Assembly: GCA_020746875.1 (NCBI GenBank)
Contig: JAGTJL010000018.1
Span: forward strand, 558,001-622,000
Source of the DNA: Rhexocercosporidium sp. MPI-PUGE-AT-0058
Taxonomy: Eukaryota > Ascomycota > Leotiomycetes > Helotiales
Length of the DNA stretch: 64,000 nucleotides
Direction of reading: 5' to 3'
The translations under genes and the position numbers were made by a program. The notes below the pieces were generated by a model that saw only the letters and a list, made by a program, of their open reading frames with translations, was not told the DNA's origin and ran no database searches. This document shows, piece by piece, positions 22,708 through 32,759 of the stretch. Each line of letters starts with the position of its first letter. Position 1 is the first letter of the stretch.

Positions 22708-24290
22708 ATGGTTATGGGACAACCTGTCACGACCTTTGCAAACTCCAATCCATTCAACTGGGATGATGACCAGAATAGAATATTTCAAATCTACCTTTCC
22801 GCTCACCCTTTACCTCCCAAAGGCAGTAAGGAAGATATCCGTCAACTTATTTACGACCTCAACTTCGGCGTCTATGATGGTCACACCAATCAGTACGGTG
22901 AAGATCTTATGAAGAAGACCAAGATAAAAATCATGGCTAAATTGAAGAAGTTGAGAGCAAAAGGTCCTAAGGGAAAGGTGAGGCCGGTAACGCGAAGTGG
23001 AGTATGGAAGCAGAAGAGAAAGATGGAGGACAAAGGTGAGGGAGACAATGATGATTATGACAGCTTGTCAACAAGTCGCACTCTTACAGTATGTCCTTTC
23101 TTTTCTCTCTTCTGATGTCCTTTCGAGTGAAAATGTTGACTTGTACAGAACACTACACCCAGCCCAGGCAGCTCCCACTTTGCCAGATACGCACCCTGGC
23201 AAACATCAGATCCTGCTTTGGTAAGTTTATCTTTTCCCGCCTCCCCCCAGCGGATACACTGACTCCTCAAGGGCTCCTCGCTTAGAATCAACAATCTGAA
23301 TCGCGCGAGACATTCACTCTCGCTATCCCCAATTGAGACTTGGGAGTCTGAGACTGTAGGTTCACCATTTGACTTATTTTTCAATCCTCTCCACAAATCG
23401 AAAGCTCATCTCACCATAGCACGGAGGCATGTCCAAGTATTTGCAGAGCAATGCTGGCCTGGCTATGAACTCAATCCCTCCTATCGCCCAGCCGGTTACC
23501 GCTCCTCTATTCCCGTTGCTCTCGGCCTCCGACCTCGAAGCTGGCAACAATTACGATCTGGGTTTTCACTTTAACTGGGATCCTAATGCGACTTTGTTCT
23601 GCACCTGCACAACCTGTCCTGTTCATCCCAACATGAGCATGAACTATGATCCTCTCATGAACATGCACTCCCCCCCCAGCCGCTCCCGGCCAGGATGCAA
23701 GCAACATCGGCCATACGGATACAGAAGTCAACCCAGCCATGGCCGCTGTTCTCGATACAGCAGCAAGCGGCCCTTCCTCCTCCTGGGCGGTTGGGGCCAC
23801 ATTCCCATCAGGCGCCGTGCAAGCTCGAAGGACCGCCGCATGGATCACCACCTCGGACCCCGAGTCTACGGGCACCACAATGGTTGGCAAGGAACGTACA
23901 AGCACAGCCGTCAGCAATGGCCCGATACTGGATGAATCAGGTGTCCAGTTGTCCACGCCATCCTTCTTCCAAGCTACCCAAAGTGCAAGCGCGAGCGCGA
24001 GTACGGATCTCCACCCTTCGTCCGTGTCTACCGTCTCGACTTGGGGTTCACCAACTTCGCCAACTTTGTATGGCTCGCTGCCATCCTTCCCTCGCTCCGT
24101 ACAAGCTACTCGGCATACCAGCTCACACTCTTCGCTTGCTCTTGCTCCTCCTATCTCAAAGCTGACGACTCCCTCGCCGTGTTCGGCTACGGGCGCCGAT
24201 GTCAACATTGCAGGTGTGGGTTCGGTTAGTAAAGGTGAATGTGAGGCTGGGTACCTTAGTGACCCGGATATTTTTGCGGATAGTGGTTAG
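22708..24290 (+). CDS. Orphan multi-exon gene, about 468 aa, with one homopolymer frameshift
   Basis: Exons 22708-23088, 23149-23220, 23272-23355 and 23420-24290; all three introns are phase 0 with clean GT-AG signals. A further putative 5'-UTR intron lies at 22601-22683. The N-terminal 100 residues are compact and charged (NWDDDQNRIFQIYLS, DIRQLIYDLNFGVYDGH) followed by a Lys/Arg-rich segment (KKLRAKGPKGKVRPVTR) suggesting nuclear or nucleic-acid contact. The middle carries a cysteine cluster FCTCTTCPVHP that could bind a metal. The C-terminal third is Ser/Thr/Ala/Pro-rich and probably disordered, ending YLSDPDIFADSG. In exon 4 the frame breaks at an 8-C run (23670-23677); with seven C's it continues cleanly to 24290. 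No family is recognised. Position on the APN2 side of a possible MAT locus makes an accessory mating-type gene conceivable, but that is speculation. Confidence 0.65.
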
Positions 24291-24399
24291 GATACACTGT
24301 GAACAGATAGTGAAGAATACGGGAGAATAGTTGGGAATCTAGAGTGTCTTAAGATATTTGAGCGTTGCAGAAAGATGTTTCCGTTTGAATACATATTTT

Positions 24400-25640
24400 A
24401 TCAATTAGCAAGTCGTATTACCGTAGGCCCGGGAGCTAAACCTTGGAAAAATTCAGGGTCGTGATAGCTTCCCCAGTCAGCTGAGCGAGAGAGCTAGAGC
24501 GATCAGACTGTACAGGGTTATAAGCCTCGATCTCTGGCTTAATAATTATTAATTGCCATCGTCGAGTCTTCTTATTTTGCTTTATTAAAGTCCTTTCTTT
24601 ATAAGCAAATCCAAGACAAGAAAAAGATGCTCTAAATATTGTGCATTATATAATTCCTACGGCTTATACTCGAATATTCTAAGAAAGTCATCTTTATCCA
24701 AGTCCGACTTCGAAGAATTAGGTGAGGCAACGATTTCATTCGCTATCGCTAATATACCTGAGCCAAGCCAGTTGATAGAAAAGCATGTAGAATTCTATCT
24801 GAGAGAGCGTACAGAGTAATACTGGAAATAGGGGTGGCGTGATCAGAGTTACTTAAGTACTCAGATCTACGCTACACCCATATTTCTAACACCAGTAGTA
24901 TTTTGACGATTATTAAGCAAAAGTCTCGCTTAGCGATAGAAAAGAGGATTTGTGTTTAATAGCGTTTAGTAAAGGCAAGTTATTAATAACTACAAGTACT
25001 TGTATAATAAGCGAAAACGAAGAAATTCAATCAGATGCACTTAAGGGAAAAGATTTATTAAAAGAGCGCAGAAAATACTAACCCAGATTTTCTATCCCGG
25101 GCTCTTAGAAGGTGGCGATTTGTATATACAAGGGCGGCGATCTTAGCGCCTTTTTGACGACGGATTTAATCCGCCACTTAGTATAGCGAAAGTGTCCTCT
25201 ACTATTACTTGACATTACCTTGGCCTCGAGAATGGACGGGTACTCGACTAAAAGCTTGAAATTATCCTAAGTCGGAAACTTATCTTTACTTTCTTATAGA
25301 TCCCGAAACTCGTCTTATTAGAGAAGTACACCACATTAAAAGCTATTAATATATGCGCAAAAGTATACACTTAAAGTAGCGTTAGGTTCCCCGAAAACAA
25401 ACCGTTCCTGGTTCGATATTATTATAAAGTTTGACCAGGGTCCGGTTTAAATAGTCGTTATATAATTATTAATAAGGCTATTATAAGCTTCTACTTGGAC
25501 ACTTTCGGTTTAAGAGCGATAAGTGACGCCTTCCTCTTCTTGGCTAAAGCCAAGTCGATCCTAGAAAGAAGTTAGTCTACGAAAGTGTATAGGACGCTAT
25601 GTCTTGTATATAATCTAATGTTAAATTGGAATTGAGAATC
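24400..25640. other. Decayed repeat-rich DNA around a solo LTR
   Basis: AT-rich sequence with GC-richer scraps (near 24420-24540, 25060-25200, 25390-25450). The strings cgaaagtgtcc at 25188 and ggacactttcg at 25498 are inverted relative to each other, which hints at a small element, but no complete structure could be drawn. No coding sequence is readable. Confidence 0.5.
24773..24891 (-). mobile_element. Solo Copia LTR, 119 bp, with 5-bp target duplication
   Basis: On the minus strand it runs from TGTTAGAAATATGGGTG to ...TTTTCTATCA and is nearly identical to the 3' LTR of the Copia element at 59430-59548. The 5-bp repeat CCAGT sits immediately outside on both sides (24768-24772 and 24892-24896). 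TG...CA ends and equal length support a full LTR left by recombination between two LTRs. Confidence 0.92.
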
Positions 25641-25671
25641 GGTGTATTTGTAAGAATAATATTAGACTTAC

Positions 25672-26528
25672 AGCTTTTTGTTTCATTGGACTGTCGTCAG
25701 AAGCTGAAATATCGCTCTCCAAGTCATCGAGAGGATAGAATCCTCTAGTTGGAGTAGTGGCATAGTCGTGGTGGTGGGACGCGGGAGAAATTTGGCTTCG
25801 AGATTCGATGAGATAGAGAGTCGTTTGGTAACTGTGATATGATATGTGGTGCGACATCGGGATATTTTGTGGGAGGCCTGGCTGTTTTTGTGACCCATGC
25901 TTCGGCAAAGGCGACCCATAGAATTGCAAAGGGTCCGAGGATTTCACCTAAAGTTCGAGAATCGGCCTTTGGCCTAATATCGCTCAAGTCAGGGAAGGCC
26001 TCGATCCAGGTTAAAAAAGAATGAAGATCGTCAAGGGCTTTTAAACGGTGGAAAGTAGGAGGTTCGATAAGATGAAGACGCTGATGATCCTTACGTGGGG
26101 GCTTCTCAGCAGGAGCACTTCCATTGGTTCGGATCTGGTTGGGAGGTGTATTTGGCAATCCGACAGTGCCACGGATGTTTGTGTTATCCTTGATATCTAT
26201 AGCATCGGTATCTTTTGCGCTGTGTCCTTCTCGTTTAGTTCTGCTCGTAATTTCTCCTCGTTCCTCCAGTAATGAGCTGAGCAGCTTTAAGACGGCGGAA
26301 CAGATCTGGACCCGCATAATCCATAGGAGCAGTCCGTAATATACGAAGCATGAGATGTCCGCGGCTGGTGATTGTTTGGCCAGAGAAGCGCTCTGTGGCT
26401 GTTCCCGGGTTAATGTTGTGGAGTTTCTCTTGCCGTAAATCATTCCGACTAACGCTGCTATGCCATCTGCTTATTTCATTCCGGAATAGTGGAATTGCAG
26501 TTAAACGATTAGAATAGCGAGTTGCCAT
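25672..26528 (-). pseudogene. Hypothetical gene, frameshifted and cut off at its 3' side
   Basis: Three minus-strand frames each hold convincing protein stretches in succession: MATRYSNRLTAIPLFRNEIS onward from 26528; then DTDAIDIKDNTNIRGTVGLP and LIEPPTFHRLKALDDLHSFL; then ISPASHHHDYATTPTRGFY and LDDLESDISASDDSPMKQKA, ending at a good donor gtaagt at about 25672. The next exon should lie below 25640 but only decayed repeat DNA is there. Frame changes may be introns or lesions. A hydrophobic stretch (LGPFAILWVAFAEAWV) is present. I do not recognise the family. Confidence 0.4.
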
Positions 26529-26737
26529 CCTTACGTAGTCCGCTTCGCACTATTCTGGACTCGTGGAAGAGCGCCAAGTCCACGAGATTTGAGAAGTAGG
26601 ACGACTTGATAGACAGAATTAGTCGATCAATAAGACAAGACAATAAGAAGGATAGGGATATAATATGATGATTGTCCTCATGAAGAATCAAATGAGAGAG
26701 GATACCTAGTAATGCTTCGTCTGTCTCGTTTAGATCG

Positions 26738-27542
26738 GCGCCACCACGCCTCGCTCAACCTCAACCTCAGCCTCAGCCTTGTGGGGAGTTGGATGTGGGG
26801 TACTGGACTGTCCTTCCATTTGACAAATCTAGCAGTACTATCCACGAAGAGTCGCACGACAAAAGAAAGTTTCGAAAAGTGGCACACGAAGGCATTGTAT
26901 ATCATAAAGGAGCTGTAGATACTAAGACGAGCTCCTCGTTAGATTTTCTACTTAGGGACTTGCGCTATGCCCTGCAATCTTCGCAGATTACCTGGTATGC
27001 TCTCAAAACTATACTACAAACGTTACGAGGGAGCTCAAGGCAAGTACCTTCTTTTCTTAATTAATTCCTATATGTATTATATTAAGGCCCAAACCGCTAA
27101 ACTAATTAAATATTCAGGCGCGAATTATCAGTTTCACTGATTTCTTGCTCAAAGTCCTTGAAGTATAGTATGATATAACAGACTATTCTATCAGTGGCAA
27201 GGTCTTGTATACTTGCGAGTTATCTCCACAGACACCCCGGTCAGTGATCGATATGCAGTGGCTGGAAGCTCTCGACTTAGCAATGGAGATGGATATGGAT
27301 TGGCGTCAAACTAATGAGACAACATTATCTGCTGTCATGAGTCAAAAATAGCCGAAGAGAAGTCGGCGCCCCCGCCCATGCGATGTGATTGATGTACTCG
27401 CAAGTGCCTCCTACCATGTGTTCAAAACCGGGGAATAGGTGGGGGTGGGGGACTTGGCTATCCATGATGGGCGGTGGGCAGTGGGCGGTTTTGCTACTTT
27501 TGGAACATCACGTACCAATAAATCTTACGCCTTTCGGACTTA
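26738..27542 (+). pseudogene. Hypothetical gene with three in-frame TAG codons
   Basis: The frame reads APPRLAQPQPQPQPCGELDV, then GYWTVLPFDKSSSTIHEESH and LDFLLRDLRYALQSSQITWY, ending at a plausible GT-AG intron (donor gtacct at about 27045, acceptor ttcag near 27117). It continues ARIISFTDFLLKVLEV, then YDITDYSISGKVLYTCELSP, QWLEALDLAMEMDMDWRQ and DVIDVLASASYHVFKTGE. The internal TAG codons at about 27166, 27348 and 27435 all fit CAG to TAG. No start codon is obvious upstream. Family not recognised; the regular spacing of good protein between TAGs argues for a host gene lightly hit by RIP. Confidence 0.45.
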
Positions 27543-27599
27543 GGTTCTGGCAGGGCAGGGTGTACCACCAGCAGCTGTGGAAGATGCAAAGGAAGACTG

Positions 27600-29660
27600 G
27601 CGTGGGTGTATTGTAGTCAGAGCTGAACCTTCCTCTTTAATGAATAATCTTTTACTCCTCTAATTATCTAGTAACCGACGCAGGGAACGAGGTCTACGCC
27701 TAAACAACTCTTTAACTCGCTTTTAAGCCTTCTTTAGTCTATCGTTAAGTTATTTAGCTTTAATCGTACACTTGATTAAACCCTTTAATAGCAAATTAGT
27801 TACTTACTCGCGTTAGAAGCTACTCTTCCTTGTCGCCTTATCTAATTATAGTTTGAAATTAAAATTAAACATCAGTTGAAACATATCTGTTTATATTAAG
27901 ATGTATCTAAGGGGAAACTTATAAACGAAGGCAGTCTTAATAATAAGACTCTATTATAACAAAGCTTTATCTATTAAAAAACTCGACTTCGTAAGAGTTT
28001 TATAAGAACTCAATATAAGAGTAAGTTTATTATTTATAATTACTTTTTCGTAAAATGGGTATATAAAATATTAGTTTTATATATATACGACAAAAAGAAA
28101 GATAATGAATTTAGTTAGTAATATTAATATTAATTAATAGTTGAATAAATTGCAAATATTTAAGTTTTATATAACTTAAAAAAATAAAACTACTCGGGCA
28201 CGTTTTTAGTCAAGTAATAGCATATTATACTTAACGCTCTATTTTTACTTAAACCTCTAAAATATTATTATAATACTTATTAATTATTTAATTAAAAATA
28301 ACTTAAATTATTAAACTTTCATATTAGTCAGTTTGATTAATATTAGAGAATAATATAACGCTTGCTTTATAAAGATTGTAATTACGCGTAATAGCGGCCT
28401 TATATACTAATTGATAATACACAAAAAATAATAAATATAGCTTAAAATTTATAATTAAATAAGAAAGAAGGTATTTAAAAAAGAAGTTTAAATATAAAAC
28501 GAGTTTATAAAAAAGAATTAGAAAGCTTATTTAATCTTGGTTATACTTAGTTAATTGGCATACAGGAAATAAGGGTTAAGGCACCCTTAACAATCATACA
28601 TAATATATTAAAATTTAAAATTTATCTTGTTAATCTTTTAAGTAAGAAGTTATAGCTTAAAGTTAGTAATATAATAACTTTTGAAATACAAATTTTCGAT
28701 ACTAACTAAAATAACAAAGTGATTATAAAAGTAAACGATTTATAAAATAAAGAAGAGAAAGTAATATTGATTTTATAGGTACTTATTTAAATACAACGAA
28801 AAATATTAATAATACATAAGTCGTATAAATTAAAAAAAAGCCAAGTAAAATAAACAAATTTATTAAAGTAATAAAACTGAAAATCTTATAAATACTTAAA
28901 GAGTACTTAAAATTATACAAATAAGCTGAGTTATAAAAGTTATTATTACTTTTATAATTAATAACTTTATATAACTTATTTTTAAGTTTCTTAATCTATT
29001 AATTAATCTTTATAATTGAAATTAATACTTACTCATTCTTTTACGCTTTTATATGCTTCTCTTTTATATGATAAACTAATTATTATCGTTTTATTTAAGC
29101 TCGTATAAACTCTTACGCTCGTTTAAGAAAGTTTAAATCAAAAGATTATATTAATTGAATAATTTGCAAGATAATTAAAAAAATTTTATCTATTATTTCT
29201 TTAACTTAACTTGTATAATATCTTATATATTTTATTATAATTACTGAGTAAAGTGTTTTTTGTTTTAAGTGTTATAATATAACAAATATACATAAAGCTT
29301 TATTCTTAATTTATAGTTATATCATTATATGTCTTTTCTCTTTTTAAATAGAAAATAATTTTACATACTTAAAGATAGGGGATTATAGTATTATTATAAT
29401 CTCTTTAATTCTCGCAAAGAGTTAGTAAATACTCGCTTATAAAGAGGTTCCGACTCGACGTTAAGCGCACGAGTTAATTACTATTCTTTCCTTACTTCTG
29501 ATTACGTCTAATATATATAAATTTTACTAAAAGAACAAATATAGACCGAGCACCTCATACTTTTTAGAAATTCATACTTCTGAGCTTACGAGCCAAACAG
29601 GCCTTAAATGACGACGTTTTATAGCACGCTCTTTTATATCCTTTTTTACTCGCGACCGTT
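27600..29660. other. RIP-type AT-rich desert
   Basis: Two kilobases of extreme AT content with no readable frame, tandem array or terminal repeat that I can defend. Confidence 0.6.
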
Positions 29661-29674
29661 TTCAAGGATTCGCA

Positions 29675-30300
29675 ATGTGTAAGGTTGTATTTTTATTCGG
29701 GTCTTCCTTTTTTAAACTCTTTATAACGAAAGCCTTTTTATCGTTTTGTACTATACGATATTGTAGTTTCGTCCTGAACTTGCTCGACTTCCTCAACATC
29801 TCGAGCACGACTTCGTTTTTTGCGACTGCTGCTGTGAGAAGGAAAGGCTTGTCTCTGGAGCTCTACGAGGTCTACCACCTATTTAACGCGGCGTTCTTTG
29901 CCAGAGACACGGATCACGAACTGATTCGTATTTAGTTTGCTGAGAAAACCTATTAGAAATACGAAGATAGGCGAAGCAAATCTGGCGAAAAGAAATTCCA
30001 GGCTATAATTAAGCGTCCTCGTCCGAGTGATGTGGTAAAACATTCCAATACCTCAAGTTAGTTCGAGCATATACACAATAAAGCTTCCCGCCTCCTTAAG
30101 AATAAGGATATACTTGCGCTCGTCGAAAGACGTATATAATCGGAGTAAAGTAATACCGCGTTACTAAACCCTCGCAATAGGTTCGCCGAATCTAACAACC
30201 CGTGGGCATTATACTAATTCATCGTATTAAAAAAGAACTATTCTCTCTCTTAATCGGGGATCAAGTGTGCTACTTGTATCCTTATATAATACGCAAATGT
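29675..30300 (+). pseudogene. Decayed ORF of unknown family
   Basis: From 29675 the frame reads MCKVVFLFGSSFFKLF and then, after a hydrophobic part, RRKGLSLELYEVYHLFNAA and ARDTDHELIRI. It continues past stops as KYEDRRSKSGEKKFQAIIKR and NKASRLLKNKDILALVERR to about 30300. The stops fit former Gln/Arg/Trp codons. It could be a host gene or an unrecognised transposon protein. Confidence 0.35.
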
Positions 30301-30339
30301 CTAGCAAATAACGTTACATTAATGTACCACTAAAGTTAA

Positions 30340-31430
30340 AGCGAATTATGGTGCGATGATCGGTCGAGGAATTGGAGCAGAAGAGGTCAAGTTAGGAGTA
30401 GAAGTAGTAGTTTCAATTTATCTTATCCAAAGTTTGAGTAAGTCCTTGGGAAATCTCCAGTCTCAAAGCTAACAATCACCGGCTAAGTATAAACACCACC
30501 AGAATTATCTAAATTGTTTATCAGCAGCGAGCCCAGGAACATGGAAGTAGTAGTCGGTATCGGCAGGTAAAACATTATTTCATGTCTTTACTTTATACGC
30601 ATAATCATACTGATGGGGGGATATATCATGGTCTAGCACACAAGAAATACATGCTAGATCTTCGCGGACAATTATTTTGATGACTACTTGAGTCGCACAA
30701 GTAATAGCGGCGCGGAACCGATTATACTTCCAGGAAGTTATCGTCGAGTGGAAAGACTTGATGGCGGAAATTGATTCGGTATTTTCGAGGTGGACTGGGA
30801 GGGCGCAGGAATTCGTAATCAGGAGGAAGGCTGGGAAAAGGGGTTGGAGGGCCTCGCAGGGACAGTCGGAGTGGGAGCCGGAGTTAGAGCTGGAGTCGGA
30901 CGCGGAATCGAATTCGAAGTTGAAGGCAAGTTTAACATGGATCAATCGTGGTTGGTCGATCATAAGAGTGGTGGGAGGGAAATGCGGTAGTGGTAGTGGT
31001 AGTGTGATCATCTGTCTGTCTAGCATCGCGATGCCAGTTGGCAGTAATGGTGATAACGATAGTAGATCAGTGTGAAGAAACAGAATCGCCGACTGTGGTG
31101 AGGTGGTTGGTTGATGTACGTCACGTGGTGCGGATGGACGAAGAGGGAAGAGGACGGTGAGGAGGAAGAGAGGGTCTACTTATCCATTTAAAGGAAACTC
31201 AGGATAGACAAATAGAAGAAATCGGATTTTATTTTGATGAGGCGATCAAACTGGAGATAGTTGACTTGATCTAGAAGACTTTTCGACCCGAGTAAAGCCC
31301 TTACAACTCCAAAACTTTCGGCCTCTAACTTTTTATCAACTTAGACGGCCATGTCTTCCATGCTCTCTCTCTCTCACACCAGCCCAAATCCTTCCAAGAC
31401 TCTGTGCTCCGCTACTCAAATCGCAGCAGA
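30340..31430. other. Intergenic, no gene seen
   Basis: Composition returns to normal. Frames at 30580-31026 (minus) and 30758-31075 (plus) overlap each other over GA/GGA-rich low-complexity DNA and are not called. The right end is 3' flank of the minus-strand gene that follows. Confidence 0.45.
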
Positions 31431-32755
31431 TCACAATGCTCGCACACGAGCAATCCCAAGAGGCATGTCGAAGCTGTGAGGACTGTTCTGCGCGGCCAAA
31501 AGCACCATTCGCCGAATTTTCGATGTGTAGTTTGCTTCTGCAGCAAGTCGTCGCTCGCCCTTGGTGAGACTGTCGAATAGGACCTTTGACGAAATCGAGA
31601 CGGAAAATTGTTCTTCGGGTATTAGAGGTTGAGGGTAAATGGTGAAGTCATCGTAAGTCAAGGAGACATCGTCGAATTGGACATAAGATCCTTCCGCATT
31701 ACGAAAGGGCTATAACAATTAGTACCATTATTAGAAGAGGAGAGAGCTGCAATTGACTAACCTTAGCATCAAGTACTTTTTGTACATCCACATCCGACCC
31801 ACTTCTCTTCTTCGCCTTCCAGATCGACATTGTAGCAAGCTTGCTGGAATCTTTGTCCTCGGGTTTCGTGTATCCAATGTCAATACCAACCACGGTTTTG
31901 ATATCGCCCTTGCTCCCCAGAATATAATCGTAAGCCACCTGTCTCAAGCTGTCGGAGCTTTGAGAGTGAGCAACTTCAATGATTAAGCCTGGATACTGTT
32001 CCACGGGGTTCATCTCGTTCTGGTGAGGGGGGGGTTGGTGCCGGAAACCAATGTCAGGTTGGCGATTGGCAAAGGAGGAGCCTTCGAATCGTAAATCAGA
32101 TGCTCCTCCGGTGGATTTAATATCACACTTGGCGGCTTTCAGCTGTTCGTCGACACTGTCTCGGACTGTGTCCTTCACGACTTCGTGAATAATTCCTGGC
32201 ATCTTGATGACAAATGATGAAGTGCGGAGGCAGCAATCGTATCTGGAAAACGAAGTTCGAAGTTAGCAAGAGAATACAACAGAAGAAGTTGAGCTGAGGC
32301 GGGCTGAAATGGATTTACCGAAGCTTATTATGCCAGAATTCTTGAAGCTCAAAAGATTCACCCTGGACGCGCTCCAGCAGCTCTTGGTATTCATATTTAC
32401 TCAATGTGTGGGTCTTGGGCTCAAATGAAGAGTAATATGACTTGTGATTGAGAATGGACTCGGCTTCTTGAAGGATGCGGTCGATACTTGAGCTAGGTGG
32501 TTTCTCTGCAGTGCTTGGGGTCTCTGCAGAGCTTGGGGGTGAAAGCAATGTGACTGTGTTGACATTGGCTACTTCAACTGAAGATACTGGGTCGTTCGAT
32601 CGCAGCTCTTGCGCGTCGGCGTTGGTTATATTCGTGTTCATCTTCATCCTGATGTTTGTTTTTCGATGTTTGCGTGTTAAAGAATCTGAATTCGAGTGGT
32701 GATGATATTCGAGGTCCAGCTGAGTCATCCTTGAACACCACCGAACTAGGCCCAT
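31431..32755 (-). CDS. PD-(D/E)XK nuclease-like fungal protein, three exons, about 398 aa
   Basis: Exons 32755-32319, 32242-31762 and 31709-31431 join in frame to 399 codons including the stop. Introns are 76 and 52 bp with GT-AG ends. The N-terminal 80 residues are Asn/Ser/Thr-rich and the true start could be an internal Met (MNTNITNADAQ). The core shows DLRFEGSSFANRQPDIGF, then YPGLIIEVAHSQSSDSLRQ, then ILGSKGDIKTVVGIDIGY and MSIWKAKKR. The PD...IIEVAHSQ arrangement resembles the PD-(D/E)XK restriction-endonuclease-like proteins of unknown role that are abundant in filamentous fungi. The C-terminus is charged (KVLFDSLTKGERRLAAEANY). It is the only fully intact multi-exon gene in the repeat-dominated middle of the window. 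Nuclease activity is inferred, not shown. Confidence 0.75.
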
Positions 32756-32759
32756 CGTG

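Noticed and set aside
25180..25620. Possible small inverted-repeat element (cgaaagtgtcc / ggacactttcg).
   Set aside because: The inverted match is only about 11 bp and no target duplication could be placed.
30580..31075. Overlapping ORFs on both strands.
   Set aside because: GA/GGA-rich low-complexity DNA generates open frames in several phases; no protein family features.
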